Source: Salinibaculum sp. SYNS191
GTDB lineage: Archaea > Halobacteriota > Halobacteria > Halobacteriales > Haloarculaceae
Assembly (NCBI RefSeq): GCF_037338445.1
Contig: NZ_CP147838.1
Coordinates: 930,001-994,000 of the forward strand
Direction of reading: 5' to 3'
DNA: 64,000 nt
This document shows, piece after piece, positions 53,183 to 61,643 of this stretch (position 1 is its first letter; each line of letters opens with the position of its first letter). Made by a program: the position numbers and the translations under genes. The notes below the pieces were generated by a model, which was given only the letters and a program-made list of their open reading frames with translations, searched no databases and was not told where the DNA came from.

Positions 53183-53623
53183 ATGAGGGGTACGTCCGGA
53201 GACGACCGCGCCGTGTCGGAGGGGGCCGGCGTGGCCGCGCTCGTGTTGCTGACGGTGCTCGTCACCGCGTCGGTCGGCATGAACGTGCTGTTCGTCGGCG
53301 GCGAGGACGACACCGGCATCCAGGCGGACTTCGAGTTCCGGTACTTCTCCGGACAGGAGTCGCTGCTCATCACGTACAACGAAGGCGACGAGCTAGTCGC
53401 GGGCAACCTCACCGTGAGCGCACCCGGCGCGACCCTGTCCTGGGCAGAACTGGGGCGGGCCAACGCGACAGACACTATCGAACCGGGGGCACTCGTCCAG
53501 CTCCGCAGTAACAACGCCTACGGGCGGGACCTGCGCCCCGGTGCGAACATCTCCCTCGTGTACGCCACCGGCACCAACCAGACCGTCCTCGAAACGTACG
53601 AAGTGAGCAGTACCGGGTCCTGA
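53183..53623 (+). CDS. archaeal type IV pilin-like protein
   Basis: The 146-residue protein has the class III pilin start DDRAVSEGAGVAALVLLTVLV, a prepilin-peptidase site before the hydrophobic helix (about 15-37). A beta-rich exported part with N-glycosylation-type sequons (GNLTV, ANATD, ANISL) follows. It matches the haloarchaeal type IV pilin N-terminal family. No pilus assembly genes are adjacent. It is convergent with rtcB, whose stop follows directly. Confidence 0.87.
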   Translation: MRGTSGDDRAVSEGAGVAALVLLTVLVTASVGMNVLFVGGEDDTGIQADFEFRYFSGQESLLITYNEGDELVAGNLTVSAPGATLSWAELGRANATDTIEPGALVQLRSNNAYGRDLRPGANISLVYATGTNQTVLETYEVSSTGS

Positions 53624-55099
53624 CTACCCCTTGATGTTGCAGACCGGGAACGTTCGTGCCACCCGGTCGCCGATGCCCAGCGCGTCCGACACCCGCACCA
53701 CCTCGTCGACGTCCTTGTAGACGCCCGGTGCCTCCTCGGCGACGGTGGCACCGCTCTGGGCCTTGACGTAGATGTGGTCCTGCTCGCGCAGTGCGTCCTG
53801 GACGTCCTCACCCCAGAACTCCTGTTTCGCCTGCGTGCGGCTCATCAGCCGCCCGGCACCGTGGGCGGTCGAGCCAAAGGTCTCTGCCAGGGAGTGCTCG
53901 CCGCCCCGCAGGACGTAGCTCCCCGACCCCATGCTGCCGGGGATGATGATGGGCTGGCCCACGTCGCGGTAGGCCTCCGGGACTTCGGGTCTGCCGGCCG
54001 GGAACGCCCGTGTCGCGCCCTTCCGGTGGACGAACAGCTCCCGCTCGTCGGTGTCGTCCTCGTCGACCGCCACGTCGTGGACCTCCTTCTTCGCGATGTT
54101 GTGAGCCACGTCGTACAGCAGGTCCATCTCCATCTCCTCCCAGGAGCGGTCGAAGACCTGCTCGAAGACCCGCCGCGTGCGGTGCATGATGAGCTGGCGG
54201 TTCACCCACGCGAAGTTGATGGCCGCGCACATCGCCTCGTAGTAATCCTCGGCCAGTTGCGACCCCGCCGGCGCGGCCGCGAGTTCCTTGTCCGGCAACT
54301 GGTCGAGCAGTCCCTGGTGGGTCTGCTCGATGTCGCGCAGGTAGTCCGTACAGACCTGGTGGCCCAGGCCGCGGGAGCCACAGTGGATGAGGACGACGAC
54401 CTGTTCCTCCGCCAGCCCGAAGTCGGCGGCCACGTCCTCGCGGTAGACGTCGGTCACGCGCTGGACCTCCAGGAAGTGGTTCCCGCTGCCGAGGCTGCCG
54501 ATCTGGTTCTTCCCGCGGTCCTTGGCCTTCTGGGATATCTTGCTCGCGTCGGCCTCCGGGCGGTAGCCCTCGTCCTCGCAGTGGGCGAGGTCGTCCTCGA
54601 CGGCGTAGCCGTGCTCCAGCGCCCAGTCCATACCGCGGTTCAGGACGGCCTCGACGTCCTCGTTGTCGCCCTCGTAGATGCCGCCGCCGCCCAGCCCCGA
54701 CGGGATGTTGGCGAACAGCTTGTCGACCAGTTCCTCCTCGCGGCCCTGGAGGTCGTCGTAGGTGAGGTTTGTTTTCATCATCCTTACACCACAATTAATG
54801 TCGTAACCGACCGCCCCGGGGCTGATACAACCGTCTTCGGTGTCGATGCCGGCGACGCCGCCGACGGGGAAGCCGTAGCCCTGGTGACCGTCGGGCATGC
54901 AGATGGCGTACTTCCGGATGCCCGGCAGGTGAGTCGTGTTCCGGAGCTGTTCGAGCGTCTTGTCGTCGGAGATTTCGTCGAGGAGTGCCTCGCTCGCGAG
55001 GATGCGGGCCGGCACGCGCATCTCGCCTTCCTGGGGGATCTCCCAGACGTAGTCGCGTACCTTCTCCAGCGTGAACTCGCCGGCGTCGTAGGTGGTCAT
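53624..55099 (-). CDS. rtcB: RNA-splicing ligase RtcB
   Basis: The 491-residue ligase joins 2',3'-cyclic phosphate and 5'-OH RNA ends in tRNA splicing and repair. Metal and active-site residues are visible: GYDINCGVR (Cys103), GSGNHF, HCGSRGLGHQ, GSMGSGSYVL, and STAHGAGRLMSR, whose His is guanylylated. No intein is inserted, unlike some archaeal RtcB. ATG 55099 has a TATA element 28 bases upstream. The longer in-frame start at 55246 would overlap the divergent channel gene. Confidence 0.97.
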   Translation of the reverse strand: MTTYDAGEFTLEKVRDYVWEIPQEGEMRVPARILASEALLDEISDDKTLEQLRNTTHLPGIRKYAICMPDGHQGYGFPVGGVAGIDTEDGCISPGAVGYDINCGVRMMKTNLTYDDLQGREEELVDKLFANIPSGLGGGGIYEGDNEDVEAVLNRGMDWALEHGYAVEDDLAHCEDEGYRPEADASKISQKAKDRGKNQIGSLGSGNHFLEVQRVTDVYREDVAADFGLAEEQVVVLIHCGSRGLGHQVCTDYLRDIEQTHQGLLDQLPDKELAAAPAGSQLAEDYYEAMCAAINFAWVNRQLIMHRTRRVFEQVFDRSWEEMEMDLLYDVAHNIAKKEVHDVAVDEDDTDERELFVHRKGATRAFPAGRPEVPEAYRDVGQPIIIPGSMGSGSYVLRGGEHSLAETFGSTAHGAGRLMSRTQAKQEFWGEDVQDALREQDHIYVKAQSGATVAEEAPGVYKDVDEVVRVSDALGIGDRVARTFPVCNIKG

Positions 55100-55122
55100 A
55101 CTACAGACTGCGATAGCGACGG

Positions 55123-55132
55123 CAAAATAAGG
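55123..55132 (-). promoter_or_regulatory. TATA element of rtcB
   Basis: Minus-strand CCTTATTTTG is centred 28 bases upstream of ATG 55099. The divergent channel gene has its own TTCTTATTC at 55153-55161. Confidence 0.65.
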
Positions 55133-55178
55133 TTCGCCCCGCCCGGACGCAATTCTTATTCCCGAGCGCAAAGTCGAC

Positions 55179-56282
55179 ATGTCCATGCGCTGGGATACGG
55201 CCGTCGTCCCGGGACGGACGGAGATTGCCGCGGCTGCGGCCAGCACCGGGTTGCAGTCCCCGGCCTGGTTCCCGGACTGGGTGCCGGAGGGGACCGCCGG
55301 CGTGCTCGCCTCTATCGTGGTGCTTGCACTGGCGTGGCTGGTCTCGCGGCTCGTCGTCCGGCTGGTGGGCCGGCGTGTCGCGCGTCAGCTCCAGCGCCCG
55401 AGCCTCACCCGGACCGCACTCCGTGGAATCCGCGTCGGAATCTTCGTACTCGCTTTGCTGGTGGTCCTCCGGCTCAACGGCCTGGACCTGGGGAACATCG
55501 CCCTGTCCGTCACCGTCTTCTCGGCCGTGGTGGGTGTCATCCTCGCGCCCATCGTCGGCAGCGTCATCAGCGGGCTCTTCCTGCTCGCGGACCAGCCCTA
55601 CGAAATCGGCGACATGATAGAACTCACCGACGAGAGCAAGCGCGGGTTCGTCGAGGACATCACCCTGCGGTACACGAAGATATTCACGCTCGACAACACA
55701 TTTCTGGTCGTGCCGAACGGCAACATCCGCGACCGTGACGTGTACAACTACTCGGCGGAGGACACCCGCACCCGCCAGACCCTGGACGTGATGGTCACCT
55801 ACGAGAGCGACATCGAGGAGGCGCGCGACCTCATCGAACGGAGCGCCCGGAACGTCGACGCCGTCATCGAGGGCGGGCCGCGCATCCGCATCGGGGCCTC
55901 GCGCTATCCGGCCTACCCCGATTGCCTCATCGCGGACTTCGCGGACCACGGCGTCCTCCTGCGACTGCGCTACTGGGTGAAAGAGCCCTACAAGATCCAG
56001 ACCGTCCGATCGGTCATCCAGACCAACATCTGGGACGAACTCGCGGAGGCGGACGTGGAAATCGCCTACCCGCACTCGCACCTGTACTTCGACGACACCA
56101 GCGGCGAACTGCAGGTGTCGATGCGCGAACAGGGGAGCGGACAGGGTCCGGACCTGCCGGCCGACGCACCGACGGATGCCGGCGGCGAGAATCAGGACGA
56201 GGGCGAACGCGATGTGAGCGAGGAGGACGATGCACTCTCCGGGAACTCGCGGGACCGTCCCGGCGGCGGGCCGCCCTCGTAA
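55179..56282 (+). CDS. MscS-type mechanosensitive channel
   Basis: The 367-residue protein has three helices (about 42-65, 88-107, 112-137). The pore-lining TM3 is followed by the MscS beta domain: VGVILAPIVGSVISGLFLL, then DQPYEIGDMIELTDESKRGFVEDITLRYTKIFTLDNTFLVVPNG. The C-terminal domain ends in a long acidic disordered tail. It releases osmolytes on hypo-osmotic shock. Starts are ATG 55179 or ATG 55185; the TATA spacing favours the latter slightly. Confidence 0.93.
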   Translation: MSMRWDTAVVPGRTEIAAAAASTGLQSPAWFPDWVPEGTAGVLASIVVLALAWLVSRLVVRLVGRRVARQLQRPSLTRTALRGIRVGIFVLALLVVLRLNGLDLGNIALSVTVFSAVVGVILAPIVGSVISGLFLLADQPYEIGDMIELTDESKRGFVEDITLRYTKIFTLDNTFLVVPNGNIRDRDVYNYSAEDTRTRQTLDVMVTYESDIEEARDLIERSARNVDAVIEGGPRIRIGASRYPAYPDCLIADFADHGVLLRLRYWVKEPYKIQTVRSVIQTNIWDELAEADVEIAYPHSHLYFDDTSGELQVSMREQGSGQGPDLPADAPTDAGGENQDEGERDVSEEDDALSGNSRDRPGGGPPS

Positions 56283-56684
56283 CTACGGGGAGACAGTCAC
56301 CACGTCGCAGTCGAGTTCGCTCTGGAGGTACTGCTCGACGTTGGGGTCGTCGATGAGCCGCCGTATCATGCGCCGCCAGCGGCTGACCTGTTTCTTCCCG
56401 ATGACCACCAGGTCCGCCTCCTCGGCGGCGATCTCTTCGAGAATCGTCTCCTCGACCAGCAGTCCCCGCCGCACGACGTATCGCGTGTTGGAGAGGTTGC
56501 CGAACTCGGACTCGACGGCGTCCTTGAGCTGTCTGCGGGAGGTGGTGGCCCCGTTCTGGTAGAGATTGACGTGGAGGACGGTCAGCGCGGCATCGCGCTC
56601 TCCGGCGATGTCGATGGCCTCCGCCAGCGTCGCACGCGAGTGCTCCGTGAGCGGATACCGGACCGGCACGACGACCTGTGGCAT
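56283..56684 (-). CDS. universal stress protein, UspA family
   Basis: The 133-residue Usp begins MPQVVVPVRYPLTEHSRATLAEA and ends with LVVIGKKQVSRWRRMIRRLIDDPNVEQYL. Its GKKQ loop departs from the usual G-x2-G-x9-G-S/T ATP signature, so ATP binding is uncertain. The stop adjoins the MscS stop, in convergent orientation. Confidence 0.85.
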   Translation of the reverse strand: MPQVVVPVRYPLTEHSRATLAEAIDIAGERDAALTVLHVNLYQNGATTSRRQLKDAVESEFGNLSNTRYVVRRGLLVEETILEEIAAEEADLVVIGKKQVSRWRRMIRRLIDDPNVEQYLQSELDCDVVTVSP

Positions 56685-56772
56685 TACCCCGCAGTTCGTC
56701 GTCGGCCCACCTGAACCTTTCCCGTTGCGACGAGAGGACACGCATTTGGCCGTGGACGGCGAAAGGCCGGGC

Positions 56773-57012
56773 ATGGAGACGGTCACAGCCCCCGAGGGCG
56801 AGACGGTGTACGTCGACCGACGCGAGGGCAAGCGCGGGGCGAAAGGTCCCTTCTACGTCGTCTACACCGGCGAGGACCGCGACGTTCGCTGGGGCTTCTA
56901 CTGCGGGAACTGCGACACCCTGGACAACGCCGTCGACGCGATGGGCCGGGTCCAGTGTAACAGGTGCTCGAACCGGAGCAAGGCCGAGGAGTGGGACGCG
57001 GCCCACGAGTGA
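56773..57012 (+). CDS. DUF5816 zinc-ribbon-like protein
   Basis: The 79-residue protein begins METVTAPEGETVYVDRREGK and carries two Cys-x2-Cys knuckles (Cys44/47 and Cys62/65) around DNAVDAMGRVQC. It is closely related to residues 166-242 of the GNAT fusion at 61644. It probably binds zinc. Function is unknown. Confidence 0.85.
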   Translation: METVTAPEGETVYVDRREGKRGAKGPFYVVYTGEDRDVRWGFYCGNCDTLDNAVDAMGRVQCNRCSNRSKAEEWDAAHE

Positions 57013-57087
57013 GCCCGCACCGGCGCTTGTGTTGTGTCAGTGTCAGTTAGATACGCTTAAGCCGTGGTGGGTCGTAGCCAGTGACGA

Positions 57088-57393
57088 ATGGGGACTGTTA
57101 CCACCTCACTCAGTCAGCAGGCCCAGTCGATATTCGACGACCTGGGGTACAGTGTCGCGGAGGAAGGGGGCGAACTGCGGGCGACCCGCAAGTGGCGGGT
57201 CGTACAGGTCACGCCGATGCCCGAGCCGCGGGACCCGCCCACCACAGGTGAGATGCGCTGTTTCGTCACCTGGTCCGAGCGCGTCTCCGACCTCGAACGC
57301 CGCATCCTGCGGAGCGACGTCGACTACGAGTGGGCGATAATCGGCGTCCGCGACACGAACGACTACGAGGTCACACACCGCTCCGGCGGCTAA
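57088..57393 (+). CDS. conserved small haloarchaeal protein (DUF7116-like)
   Basis: The 101-residue protein starts MGTVTTSLSQQAQSIFDDLGYSV and contains ELRATRKWRVVQVTPM and MRCFVTWSERVSDLERRI. It is soluble and mixed alpha/beta. The DUF7116 name is recalled. A TATA-like CGCTTAAGCC is about 30 bases upstream. Confidence 0.75.
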   Translation: MGTVTTSLSQQAQSIFDDLGYSVAEEGGELRATRKWRVVQVTPMPEPRDPPTTGEMRCFVTWSERVSDLERRILRSDVDYEWAIIGVRDTNDYEVTHRSGG

Positions 57394-57481
57394 TCGGCCT
57401 CTCGCAGTCCCGACGATACCGTTCTCCGGTCGCAGTCGATGGATAGCGGCCGCTCCTGTTCATTCGGCAACAATACGAGAA

Positions 57482-57490
57482 GTTTATAAT
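57482..57490 (+). promoter_or_regulatory. TATA element of the DUF457 gene
   Basis: GTTTATAAT is centred 30 bases upstream of GTG 57516 and supports that GTG start. Confidence 0.75.
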
Positions 57491-57515
57491 CGACAGGTGC
57501 CTACGCCGCGCACTC

Positions 57516-58436
57516 GTGTTCATCGGCCACGGCCTGCTCGCGTTCGCGGTTGCAGCCAGCGTCGCGACCCGGCGAGGGTGGGCGACCGACCGGGCGCTGA
57601 CGGTGGGAGCCGTCGCCGGCCTCTTCGCGACCCTGCCAGACGTCGACATGGCCTACGCCCTGTTCGGCCTCGCCAGCGGCGCGGAGGGGCTGGTCGGTGC
57701 CTCCGACGCGTTCTGGGCGGCCGCGTCGCTCGTCCACCGGACCGTCACCCACTCGCTGGTCGTCGGGGCCGTCGCCGCTGTCGGCTTCGCCGCCTGGCAC
57801 GGTCGGGGACGGCCCGCCGCGCTGGGCACCGCCGCCGTCGTCCTGGTCGGTCTTGTCGGCGTCGCCGCGGCAGTCAGCGGCGCACTCGGCGGGGCAATCA
57901 TGGCGCTGTTCGTCGCGGCCGGACTGGGCATCGTCCGGGTAGCGCGGTCGGCCGGCTTCGGCCGGCGGACCGTCCTGGCGGCGGCGCTTTTGGGCCTGCT
58001 GACCCACCCCTTCGGTGACCTCCTGACGGGGGCCCCGCCGGGGCTGCTCTATCCCCTCGACGTGACGCTCGTCGGGGAGCGGGTCACCCTCGCCGCCGAC
58101 CCGACCGTCCACCTGCTCGGCGCGTTCTTCGTCGAACTCGCGACCATCTGGCTGGCGCTGGCCGTGTACACCCGTCTCCGGGGGTGGCGTGTGCGCGGGC
58201 TGGTCCATCCGCGGGCGGCCCTCGGTGCCGCCTACGCCGGGGCGGTCTTCGCCATCCCCGCGCCGACGCTCCAGGTGTCCTGGCCGTTCGTCTTCAGCGT
58301 CCTCGGCGTGGGCGTGGTCGGAGTGCCGACCGAACTCGACCGCAGCCGGCGGACCCGCTGGCAGACGGTCGCGACGGCGCTGACGGCCGTCACGCTGGCC
58401 GGGCTGGCCTACACCGCGGCGTACCTGGTCGTCTGA
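57516..58436 (+). CDS. DUF457 (YdjM-like) membrane metal-dependent hydrolase
   Basis: The 306-residue protein starts at GTG and has about seven helices. DUF457 metal-site segments are FIGHGLLAFAVAAS (His5), TLPDVDMAYALF (Asp pair), HRTVTHSLVVG (His pair) and LLTHPFGDLLTG. The family is membrane-bound, with presumed hydrolase activity; some bacterial members are LexA-regulated. Confidence 0.88.
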   Translation: MFIGHGLLAFAVAASVATRRGWATDRALTVGAVAGLFATLPDVDMAYALFGLASGAEGLVGASDAFWAAASLVHRTVTHSLVVGAVAAVGFAAWHGRGRPAALGTAAVVLVGLVGVAAAVSGALGGAIMALFVAAGLGIVRVARSAGFGRRTVLAAALLGLLTHPFGDLLTGAPPGLLYPLDVTLVGERVTLAADPTVHLLGAFFVELATIWLALAVYTRLRGWRVRGLVHPRAALGAAYAGAVFAIPAPTLQVSWPFVFSVLGVGVVGVPTELDRSRRTRWQTVATALTAVTLAGLAYTAAYLVV

Positions 58437-58482
58437 CGCCGGTGCCCAACACCTTTTCACCGACTCGGCGGAAAAGGAGAGT

Positions 58483-59115
58483 ATGGCTGAGGTAGACGTG
58501 GGGGCATTGCTCAGGGACGCGCGACTCAACGCCGCGCTCGCCTGGGTGGTCACGGCCGTCGTGGTAGTCACGGCCATCGGGAGCTTCCTGACCGGGGACC
58601 TCCTCTGGACCGTCTTCGCAGGAGCGATCGCGGCACTCATACTCGTGCCGCCGGTCGCCTTCCGCTCGCCCCGGACGATGCTCCCGTGGGAGATTCTCAC
58701 GCTGGCCGCGTTGCCGGTCCTCGGCGGGACGCTCGCCACGTTCCAGACGAGTAGCCAGATCGCTGCCTACCTCTCGGTTGCTGCCCTCGCGCTGGTGGTC
58801 GTCGTCGAGTTGCACACCTTCACGAGCGTCCGGATGACGCCCGGGTTCGCCGTCGCGTTCGTCGCCATCACGACGATGGCCGTCGCCGGGGTCTGGGCGG
58901 CCGCCCGCTGGTCGTCCGACATCCTGTTCGGGACCGTCTTCCTCGACGCGCTCGGTCCGACGGAGGCGGCCATCGAGCGGGCGATTATGCTGGAGTTCGT
59001 CGCCTCGACCATCGCCGGGGTCGTCGCGGGCCTGGTCTTCGAGTTCTACGTCCGCCGGCGGGCACGTATCGACTCCCGCGTCCCCGAGATGGTCGAACCG
59101 GAGGGGGACCGATGA
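58483..59115 (+). CDS. six-helix membrane protein of unknown function
   Basis: The 210-residue protein has about six helices and an acidic tail ending PEMVEPEGDR. The loop TPGFAVAFVAITTMAVAG and a C-terminal EFYVRRRARIDSR are visible. It overlaps the DUF2238-like gene by ATGA, so the two act together. No family is recognised. Confidence 0.8.
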   Translation: MAEVDVGALLRDARLNAALAWVVTAVVVVTAIGSFLTGDLLWTVFAGAIAALILVPPVAFRSPRTMLPWEILTLAALPVLGGTLATFQTSSQIAAYLSVAALALVVVVELHTFTSVRMTPGFAVAFVAITTMAVAGVWAAARWSSDILFGTVFLDALGPTEAAIERAIMLEFVASTIAGVVAGLVFEFYVRRRARIDSRVPEMVEPEGDR

Positions 59116-59774
59116 GGGTGCGCGAGCGATTGCGAATCAGCGAGCGTCGCCAGAGGCAGGCCTCCTACGTCATGGAGGTGGCGATGGTCGGCATCCTCTT
59201 CGCCGGGCTCGAACGCGGGAGCACGACCGTCGTCGTCAACGCGCTGGTCGGCCTCGTCGTGACCCAGATTCCCCCGATTCTCGAACGCGACTACGACATC
59301 CCGATGGACCCCGCGCTGACGCTGTGGATAACCGCCGCCGTCTTCTTCCACGCACTCGGCGTGCTCGGACTGCCCGGGAGCGAGCAGAACTTCTACGGGT
59401 CCATCCCGTGGTGGGACCACTTCACGCACGCGCTGTCGTCGTCTGTCGTCGCCGCGGCCGGCTACGCCACCGCGCGGGCACTCGACGAACACTCCGAGGA
59501 CATCTACCTCCCCCCGAAGTTCATGTTCGTCTACATCCTGCTGTTCGTGCTGGCCTTCGGCGTCCTCTGGGAGGTCATCGAGTTCACGCTCGGCGAGGCC
59601 GCCCGGGCGCTGGGCAACGAGGCGCTGTTGACCCAGTACGGCCTGGAGGACTCGATGCTGGACCTGGTCTTCGACACTGTCGGCGCTGTCATCGTCGCCA
59701 TCTGGGGCACGGCCCACCTCACCGACGTGTCCGGCTACATCGCCGACCAGCTCGACGCCCGGCGGGCGGATTGA
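59112..59774 (+). CDS. DUF2238-like membrane protein
   Basis: The 220-residue protein has five or six helices and the DUF2238/YjdF-type segment WWDHFTHALSSSVVAAAGY, followed by FGVLWEVIEFTLGEAARAL and MLDLVFDTVGAVIVAIWG. The conserved Asp, His and Glu residues within helices suggest a metal site. It is translationally coupled to the previous membrane protein by ATGA. Confidence 0.8.
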   Translation: MRVRERLRISERRQRQASYVMEVAMVGILFAGLERGSTTVVVNALVGLVVTQIPPILERDYDIPMDPALTLWITAAVFFHALGVLGLPGSEQNFYGSIPWWDHFTHALSSSVVAAAGYATARALDEHSEDIYLPPKFMFVYILLFVLAFGVLWEVIEFTLGEAARALGNEALLTQYGLEDSMLDLVFDTVGAVIVAIWGTAHLTDVSGYIADQLDARRAD

Positions 59775-59788
59775 GTCGACAGGGGACA

Positions 59789-59797
59789 CTTTATTCC
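59789..59797 (+). promoter_or_regulatory. TATA element of the LysE-type gene
   Basis: CTTTATTCC is centred 28 bases upstream of ATG 59821. Confidence 0.7.
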
Positions 59798-59820
59798 CCT
59801 CCGGTGTCAAGCGCCGGCAG

Positions 59821-60504
59821 ATGGTCCTCCAGACGGTCACGACACTGGGTGCGGGCGTCGTCTTCGGGCTCGCGCTGGCCGCGCCACCGGGGCCGATGAA
59901 CGCCATCATCGCCGAGGAGAGCGTCCTGCGCGGGTGGAGCGCCGGCTTCCGGGCCGGCCTCGGCGCGATGACCGCCGACTTCTGTTTCTTCCTGCTGTCG
60001 CTGGCGGGGCTGGTCGCCCTCGTCGACCGCCGCCCGCTGCTCCGGGCGGTGATGGTCGGTATCGGCGGCCTGTTGATGCTGTACTTCGCCTACGGGGCCG
60101 CTCGCGGCGTCCGGGAGACGCTGTCGCCCGAACCCGGCACCGACGGGGAGAGCAACGGCTTCCGGAAGGCGTTCGTGCTGGCGCTGACAAACCCCTACCA
60201 GATTCTGTTCTGGCTGACGGTCGGGGTCGGCCTCCTGAAGCCGGGGACTCACGACCTGCTCGCGGAGACGCCGTACGTCGGCGACCAGCTGGCGGGGACG
60301 CTCGTCGTCCAGACGGGAAGTGTGGCGCTACTCCTGGGGCTGTTCGGCGGCATCGTCGTCTGGATTGTCGGCTTCCCGGCGACGCTCGTGGCGGCCCGCC
60401 GGCGGGTCGACAGTCTCGCGCCGCTGGTCGCGGGCGGGAGCGCCGTCGTCCTGGTCGGGTTCGGCGTCGCCTTCCTGTGGGACGCGCTCTCGACCCTGCT
60501 GTGA
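59821..60504 (+). CDS. LysE/RhtB-type transporter
   Basis: The 227-residue protein has six helices with the LysE family start GVVFGLALAAPPGPMNAIIAEESVLRGW-like and FVLALTNPYQILFWLTVG. The family exports amino acids or related solutes; the substrate is unknown. It is convergent with the HD gene, whose stop follows directly. Confidence 0.9.
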   Translation: MVLQTVTTLGAGVVFGLALAAPPGPMNAIIAEESVLRGWSAGFRAGLGAMTADFCFFLLSLAGLVALVDRRPLLRAVMVGIGGLLMLYFAYGAARGVRETLSPEPGTDGESNGFRKAFVLALTNPYQILFWLTVGVGLLKPGTHDLLAETPYVGDQLAGTLVVQTGSVALLLGLFGGIVVWIVGFPATLVAARRRVDSLAPLVAGGSAVVLVGFGVAFLWDALSTLL

Positions 60505-61185
60505 CTACTCCTCGACGTCGATGCCGGCGACCTCGGCGTCGAGCCACTCGCGGAACCACTTGACGCGCTTGAGTCGCTGGTGGGCGACGTCGCGGGCCGT
60601 CTCGCTGACGACGCGCTGCTTGGCGTCGACGCCCCGTTCGAGCACCCGGCCGACCATCTCGGCGGCGTCCATGTGGGTGCGGGACTCGTAGCCCATCCGG
60701 AGGAGCATCAGCGCCGCTCCGTTCGCACCGACCTTGTCGAGGATGTCCGCCTCGATGAGACAGCGGGTCTCCAGCGGCAGGTCCGTCAGGTCGCCCTGGT
60801 AGGAGTGGTCGGTGACCGCGGCACAGACCTGGTCGACGAACGACGCGGGGTAGTCGCAGTGGGTCTCCAGGTACTCGCGGGCGATGCGGGCGCCCTCCTC
60901 GGCGTGGACGTCCTGGTCGACTTCCAGCTTGGCGATGTCGTGGAACAGCGCCGCGACGCGGGTGACGTCGACGTTCGCGCCCTCCTCGCGGGCGATGTCG
61001 GTCGCGAGGTCGACGACGTTGCGGATGTGGTTGAAGCGGTACTCTGCGGAGTGCCAGGGGTACCACCGCATCCGGCCGCCCTCGTCCTCGTTCTCGACGC
61101 TGGCGGCGAGGTAGTCGTGAACGAACTCCTCCATCGCGGCGTAGTCCTCGGCCGAGACTGGCGACTCCCGTATCTCAACACCCAC
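60505..61185 (-). CDS. HD-domain phosphohydrolase
   Basis: The 226-residue protein has the HD metal site: His in YRFNHIRNV, ALFHDIAKLE (HD pair), then VTDHSYQ and IEADILDKVG (Asp). These act on nucleotides or phosphoesters; the substrate is unknown. The GTG at 61185 is chosen because minus-strand GGAGGTG (61191-61197) is placed as a ribosome-binding site, and the TATA element at 61227-61235 excludes the in-frame start at 61230. Confidence 0.88.
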   Translation of the reverse strand: MGVEIRESPVSAEDYAAMEEFVHDYLAASVENEDEGGRMRWYPWHSAEYRFNHIRNVVDLATDIAREEGANVDVTRVAALFHDIAKLEVDQDVHAEEGARIAREYLETHCDYPASFVDQVCAAVTDHSYQGDLTDLPLETRCLIEADILDKVGANGAALMLLRMGYESRTHMDAAEMVGRVLERGVDAKQRVVSETARDVAHQRLKRVKWFREWLDAEVAGIDVEE

Positions 61186-61190
61186 GGCAC

Positions 61191-61197
61191 CACCTCC
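61191..61197 (-). promoter_or_regulatory. ribosome-binding site of the HD gene
   Basis: Minus-strand GGAGGTG ends five bases before GTG 61185. It is a strong Shine-Dalgarno in a region where most genes look leaderless, and it decides the start. The matching TATA, CCTTTATGT, is at 61227-61235. Confidence 0.65.
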
Positions 61198-61643
61198 GTA
61201 AGAACTGCGTGTTGTCCATCTTACGCACATAAAGGTATGTTCGACTCTTTAGCGTTACGACAATCGTCAGAGACGTCTGCGACTGCCTGACTGGGATATC
61301 GGTAGGTGGACGCGGCGGCGGACAGCCGGCGCGTCACAGGACACTGACATGCCTCCGAGCGTGACTCGGAATGGACTGAACTGTGGTTCGGACGTTGCTG
61401 CGTTCGGTCGAGGCGATACGGCCGGTGGTCGAGAGTTTCTGTGAGTTTGCTTCGTTATGTCGCAATTACCCGTACACTCGGGTAGTATATAATATTTTTT
61501 CCGAACGCACATATTGCAAACGCGGGTATATGTGACAGTCTGCTCTCGATAACCTGTCGTCCCCGGAGGAGTGCCGACGGGCCGACGTGTCGGCGAGCCA
61601 GCAGTGGTGTGGCTTTATGCCGACCCAGACTGAACGGGTGGAT
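61198..61643. other. 446-base intergenic region with an orphan promoter
   Basis: No convincing protein gene is present. It contains the HD gene's TATA (61227-61235), an isolated very AT-rich TATA-like stretch (61486-61500), an inverted repeat CACATAT/ATATGTG (61508-61534) and the TATA of the GNAT gene, GCTTTATGCC (61612-61621), 28 bases before ATG 61644. The AT-rich element is not explained by either flanking gene. Confidence 0.6.
61612..61621 (+). promoter_or_regulatory. TATA element of the GNAT-DUF5816 gene
   Basis: GCTTTATGCC is centred 28 bases upstream of ATG 61644 and rules out in-frame starts at 61587 and 61617. Confidence 0.7.

Noticed and set aside
61267..61512. An 81-codon minus-strand ORF upstream of the HD gene
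   Set aside because: Its start lies on the far side of the AT-rich promoter element, codon use is poor (many A/T third positions) and no family is seen.
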